Below are positions 51,435 through 61,342 of a stretch of 64,000 bases of DNA, in pieces. A program made the position numbers and the translations under genes. Source of the stretch: Pustulibacterium marinum. Lineage in GTDB: Bacteria; Bacteroidota; Bacteroidia; Flavobacteriales; Flavobacteriaceae. The notes under the pieces are model-generated. The model was not told the DNA's origin. It made no database searches and saw nothing but the letters and a program-made list of their open reading frames with translations. The number at the start of each line of letters is the position of its first letter. The first letter of the stretch is position 1. Location of the stretch: the NCBI RefSeq assembly GCF_900116665.1, contig NZ_FPBK01000002.1, forward strand, positions 116,360-180,359. Reading direction: 5' to 3'.

Positions 51435-54212
51435 ATGCAAACGTACAAAGACTATATGACGGAGATAGAAGAGCGTAAAGCTCAAGGTCTCCAACCAAAA
51501 CCGATTGATGATGCTGCATTGCTTAGCGAAATCATTTCTCAAATCAAAGATGTAAATAATAGTAACAGAGAAGATTCTTTGAACTTTTTTATTTATAACA
51601 CCTTACCAGGTACAACTAGTGCAGCAGGTGTAAAAGCAAAATTTTTAAAAGAGATTATTTTAGGCGAATCTACAGTAGCCGAAATTTCTACAGATTTTGC
51701 TTTTGAACAATTGTCGCACATGAAAGGTGGGCCATCTATCGAAGTGCTTTTAGATTTAGCTTTAGGTAGTGATGAAGCTATTGCAAATCAAGCAGCAAAA
51801 GTGTTAAAAACACAAGTGTTCTTGTACGAGGCAGATACAGAGCGTTTGGCAAGTGCTATGAAAGCTGGTAACAGCATTGCTAAAGAAATTATCGAAAGCT
51901 ATGCGCAAGCCGAGTTCTTTACAAAACTTCCAGACGTAGAAGAAGAAATTCAAGTAGTAACGTATATCGCTGGTGTTGGAGATATTTCTACAGATTTATT
52001 ATCACCAGGTGCAGATGCGCACTCAAGATCAGATCGTGAATTACACGGGCAGTGTATTTTTGAGCATAACAAAGACATGCAAAAAGAGGTATTAGCTTTA
52101 AAAGAGCAACACCCAGATAAGCGTGTAATGTTAATTGCCGAAAAAGGTACAATGGGTGTAGGGTCTTCTCGTATGTCTGGTGTAAACAACGTAGCGTTAT
52201 GGACAGGTATTTCTTCGTCTCCATACGTTCCGTTCATCAACATCGCTCCAGTAATTGCAGGTACCAATGGTATAGCACCAATTTTCTTAACAACAGTTGG
52301 GGTAACAGGTGGTATTGGTATCGACTTAAAAAACTGGGAAAAACAAAAAGATGAAAACGGTAATACCATTGTAGATAAAGATGGCGAACCTATTTTAAAA
52401 GAAGTATATTCTGTAAAAACAGGAACCGTTTTAACTATAAATACAAAAGAGAAAAAATTATATAACGGTACTACAGAGTTAAAAGACATCTCTGCAGCCT
52501 TAACTCCACAAAAAATGGAGTTCATAAAGGCAGGTGGTTCTTATGCTGTAGTATTTGGTAAAAAATTACAAACCTTTGCTTGTGCAGCTTTAGGGATTGA
52601 TATTCCTCAAGTTTATGCAGCTTCAAAAGAAATTTCTATTGAAGGGCAAGGGTTAACAGCTGTTGAGAAAATTTTCAACAAAAATGCTGTAGGTACCACT
52701 CCAGGTAAAACATTACATGCAGGGTCTAACGTTCGTGTAGAAGTAAACATTGTAGGTTCGCAAGATACTACTGGTTTAATGACGTCTCAAGAGCTAGAAA
52801 TGATGGCTGCTACTGTAATCTCTCCAATTGTAGATGCTGGTTACCAATCTGGTTGTCATACTGCTTCTGTATGGGATGATAAGTCAAAAGCCAATATCCC
52901 TAAATTAATGAAGTTTATGAACGACTTCGGATTAATTACTGGTCGTGACCCTAAAGGTGTGTACCATGCAATGACCGATGTGATTCATAAAGTATTGAAT
53001 GATATTACGGTAGATGATTGGGATATTATTATTGGTGGAGATTCGCACACACGTATGTCTAAAGGTGTGGCTTTTGGTGCAGATTCTGGTACTGTAGCGT
53101 TAGCTTTAGCAACTGGTGAAGCAACAATGCCAATTCCAGACTCTGTAAAAGTTACTTTTAAAGGTAACATGAGAAGCTTTATGGATTTCCGTGATGTTGT
53201 ACACGCTACACAACAACAAATGTTAAAGCAGTTTGAAGGTGAAAACGTATTCCAAGGTCGTGTTATCGAAGTGCATATTGGTACATTAACTTCAGATCAA
53301 GCGTTTACATTTACAGATTGGACTGCAGAAATGAAGGCAAAAGCATCTATCTGTATTTCAGAAGATGAAACCTTAATAGAGTCTTTAGAAATTGCTCGTG
53401 ACCGTATCCAAATCATGATTGAAAAAGGTATGGATAACGAAGGTAAAATGCTTCAAGGTTTAGTAGATAAAGCAAACAATAGAATTCAAGAATTAAAAAC
53501 CGGAATCAAATCAGCATTAAAACCAGATGCAAATGCTAAGTATTATGCTGAAGTGGTTATCGATTTAGATGAAATCGCAGAACCAATGATTGCCGATCCA
53601 GATGTAAATAACGAAGATCCTTCAAGACGTTACACACACGATACTATCCGTCCGTTATCATACTATGGCGGAACCAAGCAAGTTGATTTAGGTTTCGTAG
53701 GGTCTTGTATGGTGCATAAAGGCGATATGAAAATATTGGCTCAAATGCTTAAAAACATAGAAGCACAACAAGGTAAAGTAGAGTTTAAAGCTCCGCTAGT
53801 TGTCGCTCCTCCAACATATAATATCGTAGACGAATTAAAAGCTGAAGGTGATTGGGAAGTACTTCAAAAATACTCTGGTTTTGAGTTTGATGACAACGCA
53901 CCAAAAGGTTTAGCACGTACCAAGTACGAAAACATGTTATACCTAGAGCGTCCAGGTTGTAACCTTTGTATGGGTAACCAAGAAAAGGCAGAACCAGGAG
54001 ATACCGTTATGGCAACATCTACACGTTTATTCCAAGGGCGTGTGGTAAAAGATGCTGGTGAGAAAAAAGGAGAGTCTTTACTATCTTCTACACCAGTTGT
54101 AGTATTGTCTACAATTTTAGGTAGAACACCAACAATGGAAGAGTACGAAGCTGCTGTAGACGGCATTGTATTAACCAAGTTTAAACCATCGCAAAAACAA
54201 TTAGTACTATAA
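51435..54212 (+). CDS. acnB: Aconitate hydratase B (bifunctional, 2-methylisocitrate dehydratase)
   Basis: A [4Fe-4S] enzyme isomerising citrate to isocitrate. At 925 residues it is longer than E. coli AcnB (865). The extra length seems to lie partly in an insertion near residues 310-345 (KNWEKQKDENGNTIVDKDGE). The N-terminal HEAT-like domain is present (MQTYKDYMTEIEERKAQGLQ). Cluster cysteines are in LGFVGSCMVHKGD and ERPGCNLCMGNQ. The catalytic segment GGDSHTRMSKGV is intact. It has its own candidate promoter and a terminator before acnA. Confidence 0.96.
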   Translation: MQTYKDYMTEIEERKAQGLQPKPIDDAALLSEIISQIKDVNNSNREDSLNFFIYNTLPGTTSAAGVKAKFLKEIILGESTVAEISTDFAFEQLSHMKGGPSIEVLLDLALGSDEAIANQAAKVLKTQVFLYEADTERLASAMKAGNSIAKEIIESYAQAEFFTKLPDVEEEIQVVTYIAGVGDISTDLLSPGADAHSRSDRELHGQCIFEHNKDMQKEVLALKEQHPDKRVMLIAEKGTMGVGSSRMSGVNNVALWTGISSSPYVPFINIAPVIAGTNGIAPIFLTTVGVTGGIGIDLKNWEKQKDENGNTIVDKDGEPILKEVYSVKTGTVLTINTKEKKLYNGTTELKDISAALTPQKMEFIKAGGSYAVVFGKKLQTFACAALGIDIPQVYAASKEISIEGQGLTAVEKIFNKNAVGTTPGKTLHAGSNVRVEVNIVGSQDTTGLMTSQELEMMAATVISPIVDAGYQSGCHTASVWDDKSKANIPKLMKFMNDFGLITGRDPKGVYHAMTDVIHKVLNDITVDDWDIIIGGDSHTRMSKGVAFGADSGTVALALATGEATMPIPDSVKVTFKGNMRSFMDFRDVVHATQQQMLKQFEGENVFQGRVIEVHIGTLTSDQAFTFTDWTAEMKAKASICISEDETLIESLEIARDRIQIMIEKGMDNEGKMLQGLVDKANNRIQELKTGIKSALKPDANAKYYAEVVIDLDEIAEPMIADPDVNNEDPSRRYTHDTIRPLSYYGGTKQVDLGFVGSCMVHKGDMKILAQMLKNIEAQQGKVEFKAPLVVAPPTYNIVDELKAEGDWEVLQKYSGFEFDDNAPKGLARTKYENMLYLERPGCNLCMGNQEKAEPGDTVMATSTRLFQGRVVKDAGEKKGESLLSSTPVVVLSTILGRTPTMEEYEAAVDGIVLTKFKPSQKQLVL

Positions 54213-54240
54213 GTATAGTACAGTTTTACAGATACCATTT

Positions 54241-54271
54241 AAAGCCTGAATTTTAGAATTCAGGCTTTTTT
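54241..54271 (+). terminator. Terminator between acnB and acnA
   Basis: AAAGCCTGAATT (54241-54252) pairs with AATTCAGGCTTT (54257-54268), followed by T runs. It separates the two aconitase genes. Confidence 0.9.
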
Positions 54272-54336
54272 ATTAACCTTTTCTTAGCAGTGTACTTGCT
54301 TATTTTTCACTAAATTAAACTCAATCTAAATTAAAC

Positions 54337-54352
54337 AATACCTATAGGTATT
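54337..54352 (+). promoter_or_regulatory. 16-bp perfect palindrome upstream of acnA
   Basis: AATACCTATAGGTATT, 70 bp before the acnA ATG and downstream of the acnB terminator. Too short for a stable RNA hairpin with no loop; its symmetry fits a dimeric repressor or activator site. No known operator is recognised. Confidence 0.35.
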
Positions 54353-54422
54353 TAGCGGTATGTCTCGCTAATTTTTAATAATTTAGAGGGTCAAATAATT
54401 AAAATAAAAAAAGAAAAAGAAT

Positions 54423-56684
54423 ATGGCATTTGATATTGAAATGATCAAAGAAACCTACTCACGTATGAAAGACCGCGTAGATGCGGCCAAAGAAGTAGTA
54501 GGTAGACCTTTAACACACTCAGAAAAAATATTATATAACCATCTTTGGGATGGTAAAGCAACAGAATCGTATGTAAGAGGAAAATCGTATGTAGATTTTG
54601 CTCCAGACCGTATTGCATGTCAAGATGCAACAGCACAAATGGCATTGCTACAGTTTATGCAAGCTGGTAAAGACAAAGTAGCTGTACCTACAACTGTACA
54701 CTGCGACCACTTAATACAAGCAAAAATAGGGGCAGATAAAGATTTGCAAAATGCAATCAATCAAAGTTCAGAAGTATTTAACTTTTTAGAGTCTGTTTCT
54801 AACAAATACGGTATTGGTTTTTGGAAACCAGGAGCAGGTATTATTCACCAAGTAGTTTTAGAAAATTATGCATTCCCAGGTGGGATGATGATTGGTACAG
54901 ATTCACACACTGTAAACGCAGGTGGTTTAGGTATGGTAGCTATTGGTGTTGGTGGTGCAGACGCTGTAGATGTTATGGCAGGTATGGCTTGGGAGCTTAA
55001 ATTTCCTAAATTAATTGGGGTTAAGTTAACGGGTAAATTATCTGGATGGACAGCCCCTAAAGACGTTATTCTTAAGGTAGCTGATATTCTTACCGTAAAA
55101 GGTGGTACAGGTGCTATTGTAGAATATTTTGGCGAAGGTGCTACCTCTATGTCTTGTACAGGTAAAGGTACTATTTGTAATATGGGTGCAGAAATTGGAG
55201 CTACAACGTCTACATTTGGTTACGATGAGTCTATGGAACGTTATTTACGTGCTACAGATAGAGATGATGTTGCAGATGAAGCTAACAAGTATAAAGACTA
55301 CTTAACGGCAGACCCAGAAGTGTATGCCAATCCTGAAAAATATTTTGACGAACTAATAGAAATCAATCTTGACGAATTACTACCTCATTTAAACGGACCA
55401 TTTACTCCAGATTTAGGTACTCCTGTTGGAGAAATGACTAAAAAAGCTACCGAAAACGGTTGGCCATTAGACGTAGAATGGGGGTTAATTGGTTCTTGTA
55501 CCAACTCTTCTTACGAAGATTTATCTAGAGCAGCTTCTGTTGCAAAACAAGCGGTAGATAAAGGTTTGGTTACAAAAGCTGAATTTGGTATCAATCCAGG
55601 GTCTGAGCAAGTACGTTTTACTGCTGAAAGGGATGGACTATTACAAATTTTTGAAGATCTAGATGCTAGAATCTTTACCAACGCTTGTGGGCCATGTATT
55701 GGTCAGTGGGATCGTAAAGGTGCCGATGAGAAAAAGAAAAACACCATTGTACACTCTTTCAACAGAAACTTTGCAAAACGTGCCGATGGTAACCCAAATA
55801 CACACGCGTTTGTAGGTTCGCCAGAATTAGTTGCTGCAATTGCAATTTCTGGTAGATTAGATTTTAACCCATTAACAGATACCATTAAAAATAAAAACGG
55901 AGAAGAAGTTAAATTAGACGAGCCTACAGGTTTCGAGCTTCCTCCAAAAGGTTTTGATGTAGAAGATCCAGGGTACCAAGCTCCTATGGTAGATGGTTCG
56001 GGTGTAGAGGTTGTTGTAAAAGACGATTCAAATCGTCTTCAACTGTTAACACCATTTAAGCCATTAGGCGATAAAATTGAAGGTGCTAAGTTGTTAATCA
56101 AAGCTTTTGGTAAATGTACCACAGACCATATTTCTATGGCTGGGCCTTGGTTACGTTTCCGTGGTCACTTAGATAACATTTCAGACAACTGTTTAATTGG
56201 TGCTGTAAACGCATTCAATAAAGAAACGAATAAAGTGAAAAGTCAGTTAACTGGTGAGTATGGTCCTGTACCAGCTACGCAAAGAGCATATAAAGCAGAA
56301 GGAATTAAAACAGTAGTTGTGGGAGACCATAACTATGGTGAAGGTTCTTCTCGTGAGCACGCTGCAATGGAGCCTCGTCACTTAGGCGTTGCAGCTGTTA
56401 TTGTAAAATCTTTTGCACGTATACACGAAACAAACCTTAAAAAACAAGGTATGTTAGGATTAACGTTTGCAAACGAAGCAGATTACGATCTTATTCAAGA
56501 AGATGATACATTCAACTTCTTAGATCTTGATAAATTTGCTCCGGATACTCCGTTAACTATTGAAGTTGTTCATGCTGATGGATCTAAAGATGAAATCAAA
56601 GTGAATCATACTTATAATGAAAATCAAATTAAATGGTATAAAGCAGGTTCTGCATTAAACTTAATTGCTGCAGAAAACGCTTAA
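54423..56684 (+). CDS. acn: Aconitate hydratase, mitochondrial-type
   Basis: A second aconitase of another family branch, 753 residues. Its length and domain order (catalytic core first, swivel domain last) match mitochondrial aconitase and not AcnB. Cluster cysteines: one in [17 protein letters not shown] and a pair in [12 protein letters not shown]. Catalytic segments are [36 protein letters not shown], and [15 protein letters not shown]. It is transcribed separately from acnB by the look of the terminator and the 210-bp gap. Confidence 0.95.
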   Translation: MAFDIEMIKETYSRMKDRVDAAKEVVGRPLTHSEKILYNHLWDGKATESYVRGKSYVDFAPDRIACQDATAQMALLQFMQAGKDKVAVPTTVHCDHLIQAKIGADKDLQNAINQSSEVFNFLESVSNKYGIGFWKPGAGIIHQVVLENYAFPGGMMIGTDSHTVNAGGLGMVAIGVGGADAVDVMAGMAWELKFPKLIGVKLTGKLSGWTAPKDVILKVADILTVKGGTGAIVEYFGEGATSMSCTGKGTICNMGAEIGATTSTFGYDESMERYLRATDRDDVADEANKYKDYLTADPEVYANPEKYFDELIEINLDELLPHLNGPFTPDLGTPVGEMTKKATENGWPLDVEWGLIGSCTNSSYEDLSRAASVAKQAVDKGLVTKAEFGINPGSEQVRFTAERDGLLQIFEDLDARIFTNACGPCIGQWDRKGADEKKKNTIVHSFNRNFAKRADGNPNTHAFVGSPELVAAIAISGRLDFNPLTDTIKNKNGEEVKLDEPTGFELPPKGFDVEDPGYQAPMVDGSGVEVVVKDDSNRLQLLTPFKPLGDKIEGAKLLIKAFGKCTTDHISMAGPWLRFRGHLDNISDNCLIGAVNAFNKETNKVKSQLTGEYGPVPATQRAYKAEGIKTVVVGDHNYGEGSSREHAAMEPRHLGVAAVIVKSFARIHETNLKKQGMLGLTFANEADYDLIQEDDTFNFLDLDKFAPDTPLTIEVVHADGSKDEIKVNHTYNENQIKWYKAGSALNLIAAENA

Positions 56685-56707
56685 TCATTTGGCAAGAATA
56701 TATTTTT

Positions 56708-56737
56708 AAAACTCCGGAATATCTCCGGAGTTTTTTA
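56708..56737 (+). terminator. Terminator after the second aconitase gene
   Basis: AAAACTCCGGA (56708-56718) pairs with TCCGGAGTTTT (56724-56734), followed by more T. Confidence 0.9.
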
Positions 56738-56774
56738 TTGCTTCATTTGTACTGAAAACAAGTCAACCGTATAC

Positions 56775-57446
56775 ATGAATACTTTTTTGAATTCCATAAG
56801 TAAAGAACCTTTGTGTGTAGTAGATGATCAAATTCCCCTATCTGCATATACGGCTATTCAAATCAATTCTTCTAATAAGGATTTAGAGCAGTTTGATATA
56901 GCGAATTCAAAAGATTGGGAAAAATATATAGATCAATTTCTGAAAGATCATAATTGTCAGGTGGCTTTTGGTGGCTACTTAGAAGAGCGTGATATTTATG
57001 ATCGAAGTTCTTATTTTAAGAATACCGAAGAAAAAAGAAACACGCATTTAGGTATCGATTTATGGTGCAATGCTGGTACTGCTGTCTTGTCTGTGTTAGA
57101 TGGTGAAATACACAGTTTCCAAAACAATAAGAATTTTGGCGATTATGGCCCTACAATCATCATAAAGCATACCATTCAAAATTATGTTTTTTATAGCCTT
57201 TACGGGCATCTTTCAGAAGAAAGCTTAGTGAGCCTAAACGTTGGAGATACAGTGAAACAAGGCGAAAAAATTGCACAATTAGGTAAAAGTTTAGTTAATG
57301 GTGATTACGCACCACATTTGCATTTCCAGATCATAATAGATATGCAAGACAAAGAAGGGGATTATCCTGGAGTTTGTTCTAGAGAAACGCTTGAGTTTTA
57401 TAAAGAAAACTGTCCAGATCCTAATGTACTACTGAAACTATACTGA
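56775..57446 (+). CDS. M23-family metallopeptidase without signal peptide
   Basis: A 223-residue protein with a LytM/M23 domain at residues about 90-200. The zinc motif is THLGIDLW (His and Asp four residues on), and HLHFQI gives the other histidine pair. YSLYGHLSEES and GDTVKQGEKIAQLG are typical. Members cut peptidoglycan cross-bridges, yet no signal peptide or membrane segment is seen at the N-terminus, so localisation is unclear; a cytosolic or moonlighting role is possible. Homologues of this form occur widely in Flavobacteria. Confidence 0.85.
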   Translation: MNTFLNSISKEPLCVVDDQIPLSAYTAIQINSSNKDLEQFDIANSKDWEKYIDQFLKDHNCQVAFGGYLEERDIYDRSSYFKNTEEKRNTHLGIDLWCNAGTAVLSVLDGEIHSFQNNKNFGDYGPTIIIKHTIQNYVFYSLYGHLSEESLVSLNVGDTVKQGEKIAQLGKSLVNGDYAPHLHFQIIIDMQDKEGDYPGVCSRETLEFYKENCPDPNVLLKLY

Positions 57447-57552
57447 TTTTAATCTATCTAAATAATTACAGGGTAACCTTCATTAATAAGTTTTTTATCG
57501 GTTTACCTGAAAAATATTAGTAGATTTGTTTAGTTAATTTTTTTAACAAATC

Positions 57553-58101
57553 ATGAAGAAAAAGACATTTCTGAATCTCTTATTGATTCTTTTTGTATTA
57601 TCATTTTTTGTAACTCCATTAGGTAGGGAGTCAAAAATTTTACTGATTCGAGCATTTGCAAAATCTCCTGATATTCAGCCGAATTCTACAGAAAAAGTAG
57701 ATTTTGATTGGAAGTTGAAGGAGAAGGATAACACGCAATACAATTTTGAAAAATCTAAAGGAAATGTTGTTTTTGTAAACTTTTGGGCTACTTGGCGTTT
57801 AACAAGTATTGCTGAGTTGAAAAATACAGAAGCGTTGTATGATGATTACAAAGACAAAGTCGATTTCTATATTATTACAAACGAGCTACCACAACCTGTA
57901 GATTCTTTAAAACAAGCGCGCAATTATCATTTTCAGGAAAGTTATTTGATCATGAACGAGAAAATGCCTTTTGATGCAGAAGTGGTACCTTCTGGTTACA
58001 TCATCGATAAAAAAGGAAATGTTGTTGCAAAGTCTGAAGGAACTACCAATTGGAATACAGAGGAAGTTAGGAATTTATTGGACAAACTTATTGCTGAATA
58101 G
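57553..58101 (+). CDS. TlpA-like thioredoxin-fold protein lacking the CXXC active site
   Basis: A 182-residue protein with an N-terminal membrane anchor (LLLILFVLSFFVTPL), so the domain is in the periplasm. The thioredoxin fold is intact: GNVVFVNFWATW, the cis-proline loop VPSGYIIDKKGN, and the C-terminal helix. Where the active-site CPPC should follow FWATW, the sequence reads RLTS, so no disulfide chemistry is possible. Its 3' neighbour, two bases away, is a close paralogue with CPPC. Both end in a DWN/NWN..R.LLD.LIAE motif, which shows tandem duplication. Confidence 0.9.
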   Translation: MKKKTFLNLLLILFVLSFFVTPLGRESKILLIRAFAKSPDIQPNSTEKVDFDWKLKEKDNTQYNFEKSKGNVVFVNFWATWRLTSIAELKNTEALYDDYKDKVDFYIITNELPQPVDSLKQARNYHFQESYLIMNEKMPFDAEVVPSGYIIDKKGNVVAKSEGTTNWNTEEVRNLLDKLIAE

Positions 58102-58103
58102 TT

Positions 58104-58673
58104 TTGAAAAAGCTTACAAAATCACAAAGAAATAATCTTATCTACCTAGTCATTTTTCTATTGATTTTCTTCACTCCGTTAGGAAAACAGGTAAAGATTT
58201 TTGTGAATAGATTGCTAGCTTTTAGTCCTTCCATAGAAAATGTTGAAGACCGAAAAACATTGTCAAAGTTCGATTATGATTTCCGTTTACAAACCTTAAA
58301 TGGAGAACAGGTAAAATTCAATAATTTTAAAGGAAATGTTGTCATTGTAAATTTTTGGGCAACTTGGTGTCCGCCTTGCATTGCAGAAATGCCGAGCCTT
58401 CAAAATTTATATAATGATTACGGAGATAAAGTTGCCTTTCTTTTTATCTCAAATGAAGAAAGTAGTGTGATAGCGTCATTTCTTCAAAAACATGAATATG
58501 ATCTTCCGGTGTATCAAAATCTACAAAAAGTTCCTTCTAAATTAGGACATTCTTCCATTCCAACTACTTATTTGATTGATAAAAATGGAAGCATTGTAAT
58601 CAATAAAACCGGTGCAGCAGATTGGAATTCTGGTAAAACCCGATCGCTTCTTGATGAGCTTATTGCTGAATAA
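58104..58673 (+). CDS. TlpA-family thiol-disulfide reductase
   Basis: A 189-residue membrane-anchored periplasmic thioredoxin (anchor YLVIFLLIFFTPLGKQ). The active site is intact: NFWATWCPPCIAEMP, cis-proline in IPTTYLIDKNG. Such proteins reduce disulfides in periplasmic proteins, for example in cytochrome c maturation; the partner is unknown. The TTG start at 58104 (MKKLTKSQ) overlaps nothing but sits 2 bases after the stop codon of the inactive paralogue, so the two are co-translated. Confidence 0.93.
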   Translation: MKKLTKSQRNNLIYLVIFLLIFFTPLGKQVKIFVNRLLAFSPSIENVEDRKTLSKFDYDFRLQTLNGEQVKFNNFKGNVVIVNFWATWCPPCIAEMPSLQNLYNDYGDKVAFLFISNEESSVIASFLQKHEYDLPVYQNLQKVPSKLGHSSIPTTYLIDKNGSIVINKTGAADWNSGKTRSLLDELIAE

Positions 58674-58771
58674 TACTACGCTTTAGCTTTCCCCTTGTTC
58701 TATTCAGCTAAAATACTTGTTGTTTTTAATTGTTATCATGAAATTTCTGTTGCTAACCAAAAGACCAAGCC

Positions 58772-61342
58772 ATGAAATTTCTACAACTAATCACTTTCTT
58801 TCTGATATGTTTTGCGTCAAAAACTTATGCTGAAGAGAATCCTGTAGTTTATAGTAAATTCAATTACTATACTTCCGAAGAAAATGCGATAATAATTCTT
58901 GAATCCAAAGATGAATCTCATAAATCTGTACAAGTGTTGTATAATGACCAAGTGCTTGCTACAACTACTTTTCAGCAATTAAAAACTAAATTAATTGTTC
59001 CAATTTCAAATTATTCTGAAGGAAATTATACGTTTCAGGTTCGGGTCCAGGATGCAGAAAATAAGCAATTATATGCTAAAGAAATAATCATCAAAAAGTT
59101 GAAGCCTCATTTTAATGAGGTGAAAATAGATCAGGAATTTAATAGTTTGATAGTGGATAAAGCCCCGTTTTTCCCATTCGGATTTTACTGCGGAACTGTT
59201 GGCGATCTTCCGGAACGAGAAGTTGTAAACGGAATGAATATGATTGGTCCGTATCAAGGTAATTTGCCGGACACTTTTGAAGAACGTAAAGCATACATGG
59301 ATCGTTGTGCTGAATTAGGTGTTAAAGTGCAATATGGTGTAAACTCTTTGGTGAGTTTTGGTCATAATGGCGATAAAGGTTTAGATAAAACAGAAGAAGA
59401 AAAATTGGCAATTTTAAAGCAAGAAGTGTTGGCTTTTAAAGATCATCCTGCATTGCTTTCTTGGTATTTGAATGATGAACCTGCTGGGCAAGGACGACCA
59501 GTTGAAGATTTAGAAAAGGCTAAAAAACTTATCGAAAGTTTGGATCCGTATCATCCTGTTTCGGTTGTTTTTATGATGCCAGATAAGGCTCATAATTATA
59601 GTAATGCTTTTGATATCGCAATGACAGATCCATATCCAATTCCCAGATCGGTAACGGAAGTGGAACGATATGTATCTCAATTAAAACAAAGTCTAAATCA
59701 TGAAAAATCTATTTGGATGGTTCCGCAAGCTTTTGGCGGTTCTGAAATGTGGCCAAGAGAATCCACTCCAAAAGAAATTCGGGTTATGACGTATTTGGGT
59801 ATTTTGAATGGAGCGCGTGGTATTCAATATTTTATTCATACGGGAGATAATTTAAATCCGCAATCCGTGAGCATGTGGAATGAATGCAGAAATATGGCGG
59901 TGGAAACGCAGCAATTAGCTCCATTTCTACTAATGAATGAAAAAGAAGAGCAATTGGACTTACAAAATTCAGCTTTAAAAGCTACCAAATACACCTATCA
60001 TGATAAAGAAGTAATTATGGTTGTAAATACCGAAAACGAACTAACGAAGGTTAAATTTCAGTTTGATGAAGAGATAAAACGTGTAAGTCTGTGGTTTGAG
60101 AATAGAAATCTAAAAATCACTGATAATGTTGTTAGCGATTTTATAGACGCCATGGATACACGCGTGTATTTGCTTGAAAAGAATTTTCAAAATGAAAATG
60201 AAAACAACTTAGTATACAATTCAAGTTTTGAGAAGCTATCAACTCCGGGATTATCAGACGGTCATAATTTGGGGTATACTGAGAATGATTATGCAGATAA
60301 AGGAGCTACAGTTTTTACAGATTTTGTACATGCAAAAACAGGTTTGGCTAGTTTAAGAATTACTACTCCAATCAATAATGGTGGTAAACGAGTAAACTTT
60401 TTGCCTTTGGTAACCGAAAAAGGTAGCACTTATGAAATGGCAATTTGGGCGAAAGCAAAATCAAAAGATGAAATGCCATCAATCAGTTTAAATTTTAAAG
60501 GAAAGGACTTAGAACATCAGTTTCAATTAACTGAAGACTGGAAACGTTACAGTTTTTTGTTTACTGCGGAAGAAGCTAGTACAAATACTATAATTCAACT
60601 GGATTTGTTAAATGCAGGAACAGCATGGTTTGATGATGTTAGTTTAACAGCGGAGCCTTCAGTAAATTATACAATTTCAGAAAATGGAATTGCTACAGTT
60701 TCTATGAAAACCAATCTTGAAAACAGCAATTTGAAATATCGCTTATTGCCATCAAAAAAATATAAGAATTATAAAAAAACTATTGAAATTGATCAGCCAA
60801 CAGAAGTGGAAGCTAGTTTATGGCAACACAAGAAACTGATTGCTGTGAGCAAAACGTTTATACCCATAAATAAAGCTCTGTATAAATCAGTATCGTTTTT
60901 GGATGAACCCAATGAATCTTATCCGGCAAAAGGAGGTAGTAGTGTTACAGATGGTTTGTTAAGCAGTACATCTTTTAAAGATGAAAACTGGCTAGGCTTT
61001 TTGCAAGATGATGTGTCTTTTGTGATCGATTTGGAGAAGGAAACTGATTTGTCAGAACTTACGCTTAATGCACTATGCGATCCTAACAGTGGAATCTTTC
61101 TACCAAAGGAATTGATTGTTTCCGTTTCCGAAGATGGAAAAAGGTATAAAGAATTGGCTAAAAAAACAGTGAATCAAAAGTCTGTGCGTGGTGAACCGTA
61201 CACAGTTCCTTTAAACATAAACTTGAATACAAAATCACGTTACATTAAAATTACAGTGAAGACTTTTGGAGCTATTCCTGAAGGTTATTTATTTGTGGGA
61301 ACTAATTCTTGGTTTTTCTTTGATGAAGTTCTATTAAATTAA
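58772..61342 (+). CDS. Secreted multidomain glycoside hydrolase (TIM barrel, CBM-like, F5/8-type C)
   Basis: An 856-residue protein with a signal peptide (FLQLITFFLICFASKTYA). Domains in order: a beta-sandwich (about 22-115), a TIM-barrel glycosidase (about 120-395) with the likely acid/base Glu236 in SWYLNDEPAG, a carbohydrate-binding-like domain (about 485-630; YNSSFEKLS, ending AWFDDVSL), a short chitobiase-C-like segment, and a discoidin-type domain at the end (about 715-856). The barrel resembles GH2/GH5-clan enzymes, but I cannot name the family or substrate. A secreted esterase is encoded convergently; together they suggest breakdown of an acylated polysaccharide. Confidence 0.82.
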   Translation: MKFLQLITFFLICFASKTYAEENPVVYSKFNYYTSEENAIIILESKDESHKSVQVLYNDQVLATTTFQQLKTKLIVPISNYSEGNYTFQVRVQDAENKQLYAKEIIIKKLKPHFNEVKIDQEFNSLIVDKAPFFPFGFYCGTVGDLPEREVVNGMNMIGPYQGNLPDTFEERKAYMDRCAELGVKVQYGVNSLVSFGHNGDKGLDKTEEEKLAILKQEVLAFKDHPALLSWYLNDEPAGQGRPVEDLEKAKKLIESLDPYHPVSVVFMMPDKAHNYSNAFDIAMTDPYPIPRSVTEVERYVSQLKQSLNHEKSIWMVPQAFGGSEMWPRESTPKEIRVMTYLGILNGARGIQYFIHTGDNLNPQSVSMWNECRNMAVETQQLAPFLLMNEKEEQLDLQNSALKATKYTYHDKEVIMVVNTENELTKVKFQFDEEIKRVSLWFENRNLKITDNVVSDFIDAMDTRVYLLEKNFQNENENNLVYNSSFEKLSTPGLSDGHNLGYTENDYADKGATVFTDFVHAKTGLASLRITTPINNGGKRVNFLPLVTEKGSTYEMAIWAKAKSKDEMPSISLNFKGKDLEHQFQLTEDWKRYSFLFTAEEASTNTIIQLDLLNAGTAWFDDVSLTAEPSVNYTISENGIATVSMKTNLENSNLKYRLLPSKKYKNYKKTIEIDQPTEVEASLWQHKKLIAVSKTFIPINKALYKSVSFLDEPNESYPAKGGSSVTDGLLSSTSFKDENWLGFLQDDVSFVIDLEKETDLSELTLNALCDPNSGIFLPKELIVSVSEDGKRYKELAKKTVNQKSVRGEPYTVPLNINLNTKSRYIKITVKTFGAIPEGYLFVGTNSWFFFDEVLLN

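Noticed and set aside
51950-52525. A 191-codon open frame on the minus strand inside acnB
   Set aside because: Opposite conserved AcnB sequence; low-complexity hydrophobic translation with no start context. Shadow.
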